The notes below the pieces were generated by a model. The model searched no databases, was not told the DNA's origin, and saw only the letters and a list, made by a program, of their open reading frames with translations. The translations under genes and the position numbers were made by a program. 64,000 nt of DNA from an uncultured Bacteroides sp. (GTDB taxonomy: Bacteria; Bacteroidota; Bacteroidia; Bacteroidales; Bacteroidaceae), in NCBI GenBank assembly GCA_948847595.1, contig CAQOGY010000001.1:62001-126000 (forward strand), written 5' to 3'. Of this stretch, positions 1 through 9,262 are shown piece by piece (within the stretch, counting starts at the first letter, position 1; each line of letters begins with the position of its first letter).

Positions 1-58
1 ATTTGATGTTGAGTATAATTTCTTCCCCGTTCGTATATAATAAGAAAGAAGAATAAAC

Positions 59-2011
59 ATGAACGTAAATAGAATGAAGAAAAGATTTTTGCTTTTGTTG
101 CTGGTGATACCGGCATTGTTGAAAGCGCAGGATGTGATGACAGAAACCCGTCAGGAACTGACGTCTCCCGATGGGGCTTATCGTTTTACCTTTTATCAGC
201 GTGCGGTAGGAGAGGATAATGCACAAATGTATTATACCTTGACTTATAAGAACCGTCCGGTGATTGAAGAAAGTAAATTGGGTGTTCTGATTGAAAATCA
301 GTTGTTTGAGTCGGCGTTGGGGGTTCCGAATGATACTTGTCATTTTTGGTGTGAAAATCTCAAGTTGACAGGGACAGAACAACGAAAAACGGATGAGATA
401 TGGAAGCCTGTGTACGGGGAACGTGCGGAAGTACGTGATTGCTACAATGAGATGACTTTGAAATTCAAGAAGGGAGAAGGGAATGGCAACCAGGACGGCG
501 GCTATGATAAGCGTAAGAATTACTTTATGAACATTATCGTTCGTGCCTATAATGAAGGAGTTGCTTTCCGTTATCATTTCCCGGAAACGACAAACGGGCT
601 TTTCTTGCATATCGTCGGCGAACAGACCAGTTTCACAATGCCTGAAGGAACGATGGCTTATTACGAGCGTTGGGCACAAGGCCCTTGCGTACTTCGTCCG
701 TTGGAAGGATGGGGAAAAGAGGAGAGTGAACGTCCGTTGACCTTGAAACTGCCTGATGGATTATCAGTAGCCTTATTGGAAGCGGAAATGGTGGATTATG
801 CCCGTGGCAAGTTCCGTTTATCGGTAGAGAAACCTTCCACTTTGGAGACAAGTCTGTATAGCAGCGTCGATATTATTTCTCCTTACAGCACTCCGTGGCG
901 TGTCATCATGGTCGGCGAACGTCCGGTTGATTTGATTAATAACAATGATATTGTCTTGAATCTGAATCCGGCTTGCAAACTGGCTGATACTTCCTGGATT
1001 AAACCCGGAAAAGTATTCCGTTCGGGCGACCTGAAACAGGATAGGGTGAAAGCAGCCATTGACTTCGCGGCAGAGCGTGGCATCCAGTATGTGCACATGG
1101 ATGCAGGTTGGTACGGGCCGGAAATGAAGATGAGTTCGGATGCCACTACTGTTTCTCCGGACAAAGACCTCGATATACCCGCTTTGTGTAAATATGCCGA
1201 ATCGAAAGGAATCGGACTTATGGTGTATGTCAATCAGCGTGCGTTGGTGCAGCAGTTGGATACTTTATTGCCTTTGTATAAGAAATGGGGATTGAAAGGT
1301 ATCAAGTTCGGGTTTGTGCAGATTGGTAATCAGCGATGGAGCACCTGGCTGCATGATGCAGTCCGTAAATGTGGAGAATATGGCCTGATGGTAGATATTC
1401 ATGATGAGTATCGCCCGACAGGTTTCAGCCGTACCTATCCCAACCTGATGACACAGGAAGGTATCCGTGGAAATGAAGAAATGCCGGATGCGACACACAA
1501 TACGACTCTTCCTTTTACCCGTTTCCTTGCAGGCGCAGGAGATTATACGCTATGTTATTTCAATAACCGGGTGAAGAATACGAAAGCACATCAGTTGGCA
1601 ATGGCAGCAGTGTATTACAGTCCTTTGCAATTTATGTACTGGTATGACAGACCGGAATTCTATAAAGGAGAAGAAGAACTGGAATTTTGGAAAGCCATTC
1701 CGAGTATATGGGGTGACAGTCGTGCATTGGATGGAGAAATTGGTGAATATATCGTTCAGGCTCGTCGCTCAGGAAATGACTGGTTTGTAGGGGCAATGAC
1801 GAACACCGAACCCCGTACTGTTACATTGACTACGGATTTTCTGGAATCGGGGAAAAAGTATATGCTTCATCTGTACGAAGATGACGACAAATTGAATACA
1901 CGTACGAAAGTGCGCAGTACCCATAAAAAGATAAAGGCAGGCGATAAGCTCGTCTTGAAGTTGAAAGCAAGTGGTGGAGCCGCGTTACATTTTACTCCGT
2001 TGAAAAAATAA
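59..2011 (+). CDS. GH97 family glycoside hydrolase
   Basis: A secreted or periplasmic alpha-glycosidase of family GH97, 650 residues, the usual length for the family. Residues 1-23 form a signal peptide ending in LLKAQ. An N-terminal beta-sandwich is followed by a TIM barrel (roughly residues 290-550, with DAGWYG near 350) and a C-terminal beta domain. Conserved acidic residues E450 (DIHDEYRPTG), E467 and E473 (MTQEGIRGNE) are visible. G418 in KFGF lies 55 residues before E473, where retaining GH97 enzymes carry the nucleophile Asp, so this is not a standard retaining alpha-galactosidase. The start follows an A-rich leader and gives a clean signal peptide. Only 58 bases of upstream sequence are present, so any operon partner is unseen. 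Family assignment is firm; linkage specificity is not. Confidence 0.9.
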   Translation: MNVNRMKKRFLLLLLVIPALLKAQDVMTETRQELTSPDGAYRFTFYQRAVGEDNAQMYYTLTYKNRPVIEESKLGVLIENQLFESALGVPNDTCHFWCENLKLTGTEQRKTDEIWKPVYGERAEVRDCYNEMTLKFKKGEGNGNQDGGYDKRKNYFMNIIVRAYNEGVAFRYHFPETTNGLFLHIVGEQTSFTMPEGTMAYYERWAQGPCVLRPLEGWGKEESERPLTLKLPDGLSVALLEAEMVDYARGKFRLSVEKPSTLETSLYSSVDIISPYSTPWRVIMVGERPVDLINNNDIVLNLNPACKLADTSWIKPGKVFRSGDLKQDRVKAAIDFAAERGIQYVHMDAGWYGPEMKMSSDATTVSPDKDLDIPALCKYAESKGIGLMVYVNQRALVQQLDTLLPLYKKWGLKGIKFGFVQIGNQRWSTWLHDAVRKCGEYGLMVDIHDEYRPTGFSRTYPNLMTQEGIRGNEEMPDATHNTTLPFTRFLAGAGDYTLCYFNNRVKNTKAHQLAMAAVYYSPLQFMYWYDRPEFYKGEEELEFWKAIPSIWGDSRALDGEIGEYIVQARRSGNDWFVGAMTNTEPRTVTLTTDFLESGKKYMLHLYEDDDKLNTRTKVRSTHKKIKAGDKLVLKLKASGGAALHFTPLKK

Positions 2012-2104
2012 CTCAATTATTTAGATGACCATTGAGTATGTGAAAATGACAAGTAAATGATATTTTTTTAGCAGACAGATTAATAACTTTCTATTTAGAC
2101 AGAA

Positions 2105-2198
2105 GAACATAAGAACAAAAGATGAAACAGTAGCAGTTTAATGACCGGCAGAAATAATTTTCCAAGCGCAGCCTTTATGTTCTTTTGTTCTTATGTCT
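2105..2198. terminator. Inverted repeat between convergent genes
   Basis: The gap between GH97 (+) and the aldo/keto reductase (-) holds a 16-bp inverted repeat, ACATAAGAACAAAAGA near 2107-2122 and its complement at 2181-2196, separated by about 58 bases. A smaller hairpin, ACTCAAT ... ATTGAGT, lies just after the GH97 stop (about 2011-2037). Position between convergent genes suggests bidirectional termination, but there is no classical GC stem plus T-run. Confidence 0.4.
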
Positions 2199-2245
2199 AA
2201 ATTAAATTCCCATTTATGTTCTTTTTTGAGAATTGCTACTTACCA

Positions 2246-3094
2246 CTATTTTCCATAATTAATCAACCACTTCACCATCTCCGGATCATTGTGAGAGAAG
2301 AAAAGGGTTTTAGCCGTATCAAGCGCAGCAATAGCAGCCATATCATCCGGTGTTAACGAAAAATCGAAAACATTGAAATTCTCAATCATACGTTCTTTAT
2401 GAGTAGATTTGGGAATCACGATAATATCACGTTGAATCAGATAACGCAGTGCGACCTGTGCCACTGATTTGCCATATTCTTTACCGATTTCCTGGAGAGT
2501 CGGGTTGGTAAAGAAGTCATTCCGACCTTCGGCAAACGGGCCCCATGACATAATTTTAGTACCATATTCCTTCATTACTTCCTGTAACTTTATCTGTTGG
2601 TTGAAAACGTGCGTCTCCACCTGATTGACGGCAGGAGTGATTTCGCAGAATTCTGCCAGGTCTACAAAGCGGTCAGGATAGAAGTTACTGACACCGATTG
2701 CACGAAGTTTTCCGGCTTTGTATGCTTCTTCCATAGCCCGGTAAGTTCCGTAATAATCACCGAATGGCTGATGAATGAGCAACAAGTCGATATAATCACT
2801 CTTCAATTTGCGCAGCGATTCATCAATAGAAGCTTTGGCCTTCTCGTAACCGGCATTTGAAATCCATACTTTTGTAGTGATGAACAGTTCCTCACGCGGC
2901 ACACCACATTTGCTGATTGCATTTCCCACACCTTCCTCATTGTGATAGGCTTGTGCCGTATCAATAGAGCGATAGCCTACACTAATTGCATCTGATACGC
3001 AACGTTCACACTCCTCAGGCGTAACCTGATAAACACCATAACCCAAAACAGGCATTTCAATGCCATTGTTCAATTTTACTTTTTCCATAATCAA
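2246..3094 (-). CDS. Aldo/keto reductase
   Basis: A cytoplasmic NADPH-dependent aldo/keto reductase of 282 residues, similar in layout to 2,5-diketo-D-gluconate reductases. The catalytic tetrad can be read directly: D45 (SIDTAQAY), Y50, K75 (FITTKVW) and H108 (LLLIHQP). The C-terminal cofactor-binding motif IPKSTHKERMIEN is present. There is no signal peptide. It is transcribed away from the alpha/beta hydrolase gene at 3322, with a shared intergenic region. A start two codons further in (3088) is equally possible. The family typically reduces sugar aldehydes or ketones; the substrate here cannot be told from sequence. Confidence 0.92.
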   Translation of the reverse strand: MIMEKVKLNNGIEMPVLGYGVYQVTPEECERCVSDAISVGYRSIDTAQAYHNEEGVGNAISKCGVPREELFITTKVWISNAGYEKAKASIDESLRKLKSDYIDLLLIHQPFGDYYGTYRAMEEAYKAGKLRAIGVSNFYPDRFVDLAEFCEITPAVNQVETHVFNQQIKLQEVMKEYGTKIMSWGPFAEGRNDFFTNPTLQEIGKEYGKSVAQVALRYLIQRDIIVIPKSTHKERMIENFNVFDFSLTPDDMAAIAALDTAKTLFFSHNDPEMVKWLINYGK

Positions 3095-3197
3095 GCTATA
3101 TTAAAATAAAAGCGTATTCTAATGTTTTTATTATCTTTATTTCCTCTATGCAAAGTTGGCCTGTAAATAGTAATCTGTCTTTATATAGATTACGGGT

Positions 3198-3231
3198 TTT
3201 GCTACCATTTTTACGGATAGCCCTATCTTTG
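3198..3231 (+). promoter_or_regulatory. Bacteroides-type promoter
   Basis: TATCTTTG at 3224-3231 matches the Bacteroides -7 consensus TAnnTTTG, with TTTG at 3198-3201 as a -33 element. It would give a leader of about 85 nt before the ATG at 3322 and argues against an upstream start at 3148, which lies before the promoter. Confidence 0.6.
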
Positions 3232-3321
3232 CATTTAATCTCTCATATATATAGTCATTTTTTGAGTGTTTTGTTCTCCATATTCGTAGTATATGAAGTT
3301 AAATCAATTAAAAGAAGCATT

Positions 3322-4938
3322 ATGAATAAATATTTTCTCGTTGTTTTGTTATCCCTGTTCATGCAGGCTGCCCGGATTGCAGCCGCCCCCTGGCAATGGT
3401 CAGTAGAAATAAAAGAGCTGATTTCGGAAGAGACAAACGCTCACCCTTCCGCCTATCTATGGATACCGGAAAACTGCAAGCAAGTCCGTGCCGTCATCAT
3501 CGGGCAACATAATATGACCGAAGAAACGATTTTCGAGCATCCCGAATTCCGGAAGAACATGAGTAAGCTGGGAATCGCGGAGATATGGATAACTCCCGGA
3601 ATAGACCAACGATGGGACGTGACCCAAGGTACTCGGCAAATCTTTGAAACAATGATGAAGAACCTGTCTGAAACAAGCGGATATACAGAACTCGAATTTG
3701 CCCCGGTCATCCCTGTCGGACACTCGGCAATGGCTACTTATCCGTGGAACTTTGCCGCGTGGAATCCCGGACGGACATTGGCCGTACTCTCTATTCACGG
3801 TGATTCTCCCAGAACTCATCTGACAGGTTACGGGCGTGCGAATTTGGATTGGGGAACCCGTACAATAGAAGGTATCCCCTCATTAATGGTAATGGGAGAG
3901 GACGAATGGTGGGAAGACCGGTTGATAACCTCTTTCGATTATCGTCGTGAATACCCGAATGCCCCTCTTTCATTCCTTGCAGATGCAGGACACGGACATT
4001 TTGATATTTCCGATGAATTGATTGATTATCTTTCACTCTTTCTGAAAAAGGCAGTGCAATACCGGTTGCCGATACATTCGCCATCGGATACTCCCGTCCG
4101 GTTAATCCCGGTAGAAGCAAAGAATGGTTGGCTGGCAGACCGTTGGCGGAAAAATAAAATGCCTGCAAGCGAAGCCGCTCCCTATGATAAATATAAAGGA
4201 GACAAGAACCATGCATTCTGGTATTTTGATAAGGAAATGGCGGATGCCACAGAAAAATACTATGCCAATGAACGCGGAAAGACAGAACAGTATATCGGCT
4301 TTGAGCAAAAAGGAAAACTGATTACTTTCAATCCGGAATCCCATGTGCGTATGTCCCCTTCTTTTCAACCCGAAGCGGATGGAGTCACTTTCCACTTGAA
4401 AGCAGTGTATACAGATACGCTAAGGAACGAATATTCAAAAGAACATGGTACACGTCCGATTCGGATGTCGAGAATCTGTGGCCCCGTGGAAGTTGTGAAT
4501 GATACGACTTTTACTGTACGTTTCTATCGGATGGGGTTGGATAATCCCAAGCGTACAGGAAGCATCTGCCTGATGGCTTCCGTAAAGCAAGACCATAAAT
4601 ACCGGAGTGCCGTCCAGCAGGTAGAAATTCGTATTCCGCATCGGAATAAGGAAGGGATACCACAACATATTACTTTCCCGAAACTATCGGATCTAAAGGC
4701 TTCAGTGAAAGAAATAACACTGAAAGGAACTTCAGATTCCGGCCTTCCGGTCTGCTATTATGTAAAGGAAGGCCCGGCAGAAATAAAGGGCGACAAGCTT
4801 GTATTGACAAAAATTCCCCCGCGTGCAAAGTTTCCGGTAAAGGTTACGGTAGTAGCCTGGCAATATGGACGTAGTGGAGAACCCCAAGTGCAGACTGCCG
4901 AAGCGGTAGAACAGAGTTTCTACATTGCTGCCCGTTAG
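3322..4938 (+). CDS. Secreted alpha/beta-hydrolase-like protein, unassigned
   Basis: A 538-residue exported protein. The open frame runs back to 3148, but the start at 3322 gives a proper signal peptide (MNKYFLVVLLSLFMQAARIAAA) and lies downstream of the promoter. Residues 40-300 look like an alpha/beta hydrolase: a nucleophile elbow GHSAMA with S135 and a candidate catalytic histidine in DAGHGHFD (H224 or H226). The C-terminal half (about 310-538) is beta-rich and Ig-like. A carbohydrate esterase is possible given the neighbouring glycosidases, but I do not recognise a named family. It stands alone between divergent AKR and convergent DUF3037 genes. Confidence 0.7.
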   Translation: MNKYFLVVLLSLFMQAARIAAAPWQWSVEIKELISEETNAHPSAYLWIPENCKQVRAVIIGQHNMTEETIFEHPEFRKNMSKLGIAEIWITPGIDQRWDVTQGTRQIFETMMKNLSETSGYTELEFAPVIPVGHSAMATYPWNFAAWNPGRTLAVLSIHGDSPRTHLTGYGRANLDWGTRTIEGIPSLMVMGEDEWWEDRLITSFDYRREYPNAPLSFLADAGHGHFDISDELIDYLSLFLKKAVQYRLPIHSPSDTPVRLIPVEAKNGWLADRWRKNKMPASEAAPYDKYKGDKNHAFWYFDKEMADATEKYYANERGKTEQYIGFEQKGKLITFNPESHVRMSPSFQPEADGVTFHLKAVYTDTLRNEYSKEHGTRPIRMSRICGPVEVVNDTTFTVRFYRMGLDNPKRTGSICLMASVKQDHKYRSAVQQVEIRIPHRNKEGIPQHITFPKLSDLKASVKEITLKGTSDSGLPVCYYVKEGPAEIKGDKLVLTKIPPRAKFPVKVTVVAWQYGRSGEPQVQTAEAVEQSFYIAAR

Positions 4939-4963
4939 TTTGACGAAGAGATTGTTCAGCGAA

Positions 4964-5359
4964 TCAGAGTACCAGTTCCTTGAACAATCTTTCCAAAGTC
5001 TTGTCTAAATCAGCCGAAAATCCCGGATGCGGGCGGGACACCTGTATGCACGAACTTTTGACCGCAGTCAGCCAACGAAACCTGTCGGGAATATCCATAT
5101 TGGCTATGGCTCCCCCTTCTTTATTTCCTATACATATCTTGTCAAATACCTGTAATCCTTCTCTCAGACAATGAATATCCAGTTCGGAAGAAAACAGTTT
5201 CAGTTTATTCTCATTTATCATATAGAGGGACTTCAGGTATTTAGCTCTTTTGGAAAACAGTACAATCCCCACGTTGATAAACTCCTCACGTTCTACTTTG
5301 GGAACGAAGCGGATAACTGCGTATTCATATAAGTGCCTTTCTTGCATTTTGTGCTTCAT
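4964..5359 (-). CDS. DUF3037 domain protein
   Basis: A cytoplasmic protein of 131 residues recognisable as DUF3037 by the N-terminal YEYAVIRFVPKVEREEFINVGIVLF segment (residues about 10-34), which is typical of the family. Its first codons overlap the end of the HipA-like kinase gene by 35 bases in another frame, so the two are almost certainly co-transcribed and translationally coupled. An internal ATG at 5347 is an alternative start with a smaller overlap. DUF3037 genes are known to pair with HipA-like kinase genes; their function is not established. No signal peptide or membrane segment is seen. Confidence 0.85.
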   Translation of the reverse strand: MKHKMQERHLYEYAVIRFVPKVEREEFINVGIVLFSKRAKYLKSLYMINENKLKLFSSELDIHCLREGLQVFDKICIGNKEGGAIANMDIPDRFRWLTAVKSSCIQVSRPHPGFSADLDKTLERLFKELVL

Positions 5360-6107
5360 TTACAAATGTTTCGGAATGCTTCATCCTTTCTTCTAAGAAT
5401 TGAATATAAACCTCTCTCAAATCCTGTGGCGTTTCTGTGCCTTCTGTCCAGTTCAACCAGTCGTCGGGAACAGCATTGACTATATCACGTATTTTATCGG
5501 AAGTCAATAACTGCCTGAATTCAGCGTCTGCTTCTTCCAGTTTATCGGCAAACGGTAGTAGTACATGGTCTTTTATCTGTACAAAAGGAACAAGTGCCTG
5601 TTTCTGCCAGTTAGTCCAGGAATGGTGGAAATAGAGGGAAGCCCCGTGGTCAATCAACCATAGCTCTTTGTGCCACATCAGCATATTGGTATTTTTGATG
5701 GTGCGGTCTATATTAGTCAACAGGGCATCCAGCCATACTACCTGCGAAGCAGTCTTTCCATCCACCGTATGCACTACCGGGTCAAAAGTCAGTGAACCGG
5801 AAAGGAAATGCAGTCCCATATTCAGCCCGCGGCTCCATTGAAGCAAATCCTGTATTTCTTCATCCGCTTCCGTCTGTCCGAAGGCTTCGTCCAGATTCAG
5901 AAAAACGATTTCGGGGACTCTGAAACCCAGTGCACGGGCTATCTCCCCACCAATCAGTTCGGCAATCAGTGCTTTCGTACCGTGTCCTGCCCCTCTGAAT
6001 TTGACTACATACTTAAATTCATCGTCAGCTTCGGCCAAAGCAGGCAATGAGCCCCCCTCACGCAGAGGAAGAATATATCTTGTAACATTTGCCGTACGTA
6101 AATCCAT
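5325..6107 (-). CDS. HipA-like kinase family protein
   Basis: A cytoplasmic protein of 260 residues resembling the small HipA-like kinase family. Motifs include YVVKFRGAGHGTKALIAE (ATP-binding Lys region), a catalytic-loop-like LLTNIDRTIKNTNML with the D-x-x-x-x-N pattern, and LWLIDHGASLYF, matching the metal-binding Asp of HipA kinases. The frame continues upstream to 6242, but the start at 6107 is preferred because GAAAGGAG lies directly upstream and the extra 45 residues are low in family character. It overlaps the DUF3037 gene at its 3' end and is divergent from the first PUL regulator. It lacks a HipB-type HTH antitoxin neighbour, so toxin-antitoxin activity is not implied. Confidence 0.82.
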   Translation of the reverse strand: MDLRTANVTRYILPLREGGSLPALAEADDEFKYVVKFRGAGHGTKALIAELIGGEIARALGFRVPEIVFLNLDEAFGQTEADEEIQDLLQWSRGLNMGLHFLSGSLTFDPVVHTVDGKTASQVVWLDALLTNIDRTIKNTNMLMWHKELWLIDHGASLYFHHSWTNWQKQALVPFVQIKDHVLLPFADKLEEADAEFRQLLTSDKIRDIVNAVPDDWLNWTEGTETPQDLREVYIQFLEERMKHSETFVNEAQNARKALI

Positions 6108-6224
6108 GTAGCTCCTTTCTTTGATTCGGGCAATAAAGATAGGACGTTTTTGTGGAATAGTAGGTGAAATGCTTTTGATTATAATAGTTTTTTTATGTTT
6201 TTCGGTTGAGTATACGTTAGTGTC

Positions 6225-6257
6225 TTTGCGAATATCTTTCATTTTTTACTATCTTTG
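6225..6257 (+). promoter_or_regulatory. Promoter of PUL regulator 1
   Basis: TTTG at 6225-6228 and TATCTTTG at 6250-6257 form a Bacteroides -33/-7 pair with 21 bp between them. The predicted leader to the ATG at 6290 is about 25 nt. Confidence 0.6.
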
Positions 6258-6289
6258 TCCTTGAAGTTTGAGAAGAACGGCATCTGCTT

Positions 6290-9034
6290 ATGAAAAAATA
6301 TATTCTGCAATTAATCATAGTACTGGTTTTTATACTACTTAAAGTTGAAGGAGTTTATTCTTCTTCTCCTATGAATTATTATAATATAACGACTTTTGAG
6401 GGACTGCCAAGTAATACAGTAAACGCAATAAAGAAAGATGCATCCGGGTTTATCTGGATTGGAACAAAGGTGGGGTTGTGCCGTTTCGACGGATGTGAGG
6501 TGAAAACTTATCCCTTACTGTCAGAAGATGATATTTGGTCGATAGAAGAATTGGATAGCGATACATTGCTGCTTGGTACAGTTTCCGGACTGAAATACTT
6601 TAGTCGTAAGACTAATGTAACGGTAAAACTGGACATTCCATCTGCAATAGTCAAATCAATCCGGAAGATTGCAGACAGCCAATTTTTTGTGGGAACGGAA
6701 GCTGGCCTTTATTTTATAAATAATCATACTCCTCGCCAGATATTTTTAGAAACCGGGCTTTCACCGTGCAATCATATCACGTCTATTATTTGTGAGGATA
6801 AGAATATATATTGGTTTTCTACCGCCGACGGGTTGGGTAGAATAGATATCCGGACGATGCAACCGGAGATTTACCGGATGCCGGAAGAGATATCAAACAG
6901 CAATTTCTTCATTTGTCTCACGCGTATGGGCAACCATATCTATTTGGGTAGTTTCAATAAAGGAATATTCAGCTTTGATATGTCCGGAAAGAAATTTGCC
7001 AAAGTGAACGGTTTTGAACATAATTTGATAATGACAATAGACGGACAGGATAACCAATTGTTTGTCGGTACAAATGGACAGGGATTGAAAGTGTTGTCTT
7101 TGGAAGATGGAAGTATCGAAGTTATTTCACATAAGGAGAAGGCACGGAATTCTATCAGTTCCAATACAATCACTGCATTTTTATATGATAATGGCATTCG
7201 TTGGATTGGAACCCAGTTTGGGGGAATCAGTTATACACCTCGTATTGGTGCCAAGTTCTCTTATTACAGTAAAAATGATTTTTACTCAACTGATTATCGG
7301 GTTCGTAGTTTTTATATGTTTCCTAATGGAGACAAGCTGATTGGTACAAGGACAGGGCTTTTCTTTATTTGTGAAAAAACAGGGGAAATAAGAAGTTATA
7401 GTTTGGAGAAAAACTTTTCTAATTTGCGGTCGGACATAGTAGTGTTTATAAATCGGATACAGGACAAAATATTGATAGGTACTTACGGTGGAGGGGTGCA
7501 TGTTTTTGATGAAAAAACATGGTCTTTAAGGGACTTCTCCCATGAAGAGTTGTTTCTGTATGGTTGCATTCTTAATATTGTAGACGATGCGAAGGGGAAT
7601 TTATGGTTTGCTTCTCAAAGTGGACTTTATCAGAGTACCCCTGAAGGACATGTGCTGAAGAAATATGATACGATGAACTCCGTCCTGACAACAAATGCCA
7701 TATTATGTTTGTGTGTTGATTCGATGAATCGTCTATGGGTAGGTAGCAAATTCGGTCTGTTTTTATTGGATATTGCTACGGGGAAGATGCGTGCGGACTG
7801 TTTTAGTGTTCCGATAAAGGCTGAAATTAAGTATATAATGGAGGACTTGCGGAAAGATATGTGGGTTTGTACGGATAATGGTTTGTATAAGATAGGGAAG
7901 GATTTGGTTGTTCATGAACATTTTACTACTGATAATCTGCTTCCGGATAATCAAGTGCCTTGTATCCTGGAAGATAGTCATGGAATTTACTGGATCGCTA
8001 CACAAAAAGAGATTGTACGTTACAATCCGATAGAAAAACAGCATTATACATATCAGAGACAGGATGGGTTGAGCGGTCTGGAATTTAATAATAGTGTCTT
8101 TGTTTCCAATGACAGTATTATCTGGTGGGCTAATGAAGGCGGGTTAGTCTATACCACAACCGGGAATATTAATACAGAACGTCGTATTGTAAGTACCCCT
8201 ATAATAACATCGTATGCTATTTCTAATATAGAATATGACTTTCCGTATATGGACATGTCGGAAGGAATTGAATTGCCTTCTTCTGAAAATACTCTTCGTT
8301 TTAAATTTTCTAATATGGATTATGCGTTGCCTTATGCCAATTTCTATGAGTATAAGTTGGAAGGGTATGATAAGGAATGGTTGAAACAGACAGGGATTAA
8401 TGAAGTTTCTTATAAGGACTTACCAGGAGGATATTATGTCTTCAAGTTGCGTGTCCCGGGCGGTGAAAAACAGATGCAGACTGTGGACATCTATGTCCGG
8501 AAATCATATACTTTTATGGTAGGCATATTATTGATGGTTCTAATAATAAGTATTCTAGTAATATATTTTTGTTACCGGATATGGAAACTTAAAAAGCGGA
8601 TGACGGATGAGCGGATGATATTAAGTAAGGTTCAGGAGAGAGGTAAAGATAAAAAGGTGGTATTGCCCGAAATGAAAGTGAGCGGTATTTTGGATAATTT
8701 GCTTTCCTATTTGGAACATGAAAAGCCTTATCTGAATCCAAAATTAAGCATTGGGGACGTTGCTGCAAAATTGGACTGTACTGAGACAGAGCTTTCTCAA
8801 TTGCTCAATAATCACATGAATGTGAATTTCTCTAATTTCATTAATGTATATCGTGTCAATGAGATTAAAAAACGTTTAAATCAGGAAAACCTCTCAAAAT
8901 ATACTTTGAAAGCTTTGTCGGAACAGTGCGGCTTTAGTTCTAAGGCTACTTTCTATAGAGTATTCAAGAATGTAACTGGCATGACACCACTGGAATATTG
9001 TAAGAAACAGAACCTTGTGATAAAAGAAAATTGA
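6290..9034 (+). CDS. Propeller-Y_Y_Y-AraC membrane regulator (unit 1)
   Basis: A 914-residue inner-membrane one-piece sensor and transcription regulator. Order: signal sequence (1-25); two-component-regulator propeller repeats (about 28-640), many with the W-I/V-G-T strand pattern such as FIWIGTKVGLCRFDG; Y_Y_Y domain (about 660-735); a single membrane helix (about 741-765); a short linker; and an AraC-type HTH (about 804-907, ending in a typical TPLEYCKK). No HisKA, HATPase or receiver domain fits between the helix and the HTH, so it is not an HTCS. It precedes the unit 1 sigma/SusC operon in the same orientation. The likely role is periplasmic glycan sensing with direct DNA binding at the membrane. 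Domain content is clear; the ligand is unknown. Confidence 0.9.
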   Translation: MKKYILQLIIVLVFILLKVEGVYSSSPMNYYNITTFEGLPSNTVNAIKKDASGFIWIGTKVGLCRFDGCEVKTYPLLSEDDIWSIEELDSDTLLLGTVSGLKYFSRKTNVTVKLDIPSAIVKSIRKIADSQFFVGTEAGLYFINNHTPRQIFLETGLSPCNHITSIICEDKNIYWFSTADGLGRIDIRTMQPEIYRMPEEISNSNFFICLTRMGNHIYLGSFNKGIFSFDMSGKKFAKVNGFEHNLIMTIDGQDNQLFVGTNGQGLKVLSLEDGSIEVISHKEKARNSISSNTITAFLYDNGIRWIGTQFGGISYTPRIGAKFSYYSKNDFYSTDYRVRSFYMFPNGDKLIGTRTGLFFICEKTGEIRSYSLEKNFSNLRSDIVVFINRIQDKILIGTYGGGVHVFDEKTWSLRDFSHEELFLYGCILNIVDDAKGNLWFASQSGLYQSTPEGHVLKKYDTMNSVLTTNAILCLCVDSMNRLWVGSKFGLFLLDIATGKMRADCFSVPIKAEIKYIMEDLRKDMWVCTDNGLYKIGKDLVVHEHFTTDNLLPDNQVPCILEDSHGIYWIATQKEIVRYNPIEKQHYTYQRQDGLSGLEFNNSVFVSNDSIIWWANEGGLVYTTTGNINTERRIVSTPIITSYAISNIEYDFPYMDMSEGIELPSSENTLRFKFSNMDYALPYANFYEYKLEGYDKEWLKQTGINEVSYKDLPGGYYVFKLRVPGGEKQMQTVDIYVRKSYTFMVGILLMVLIISILVIYFCYRIWKLKKRMTDERMILSKVQERGKDKKVVLPEMKVSGILDNLLSYLEHEKPYLNPKLSIGDVAAKLDCTETELSQLLNNHMNVNFSNFINVYRVNEIKKRLNQENLSKYTLKALSEQCGFSSKATFYRVFKNVTGMTPLEYCKKQNLVIKEN

Positions 9035-9047
9035 GTAAAACCTATAT

Positions 9048-9137
9048 TCTCATTTTTTTTGAGACAAGTTTTATGATGTTTATCTGCTTGTACAACAATG
9101 CTTTATGTGGAAAATGTAATTCTCATTTTAGTTGAGA
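9048..9137. promoter_or_regulatory. Candidate operator repeats, unit 1
   Basis: Two inverted repeats of the form TCTCA-N7-TGAGA: 9048-9064 and 9121-9137. The first ends 117 nt before the -7 element at 9182; the same core at the same distance occurs in units 2 and 3. The second ends 44 nt before it. Binding by the adjacent AraC-domain regulator is an inference from position and conservation. The first copy could also contribute to termination of the regulator transcript. Confidence 0.5.
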
Positions 9138-9156
9138 TAAAACAGCGCTTCTATTG

Positions 9157-9189
9157 TTTGGAAATAGGGTGAGATTATGTGTAGTTTTG
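9157..9189 (+). promoter_or_regulatory. Promoter of unit 1 PUL operon
   Basis: TTTG at 9157-9160 and TAGTTTTG at 9182-9189 fit the Bacteroides -33/-7 consensus with 21 bp spacing. It would transcribe the small exported protein, the ECF sigma gene and probably the Sus genes behind them, with a leader of about 65 nt. Confidence 0.6.
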
Positions 9190-9262
9190 CATCAGACAGG
9201 GACAGAAAGCCTTTCGAATAAGGCACGAATCCTTGCTGATGTTTAACTAAATAATCAATATT

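Noticed and set aside
6290..9034. Hybrid two-component system (HTCS) regulator
   Set aside because: The propeller and Y_Y_Y domains suggest it, but there is no histidine kinase or receiver between the membrane helix and the AraC domain.
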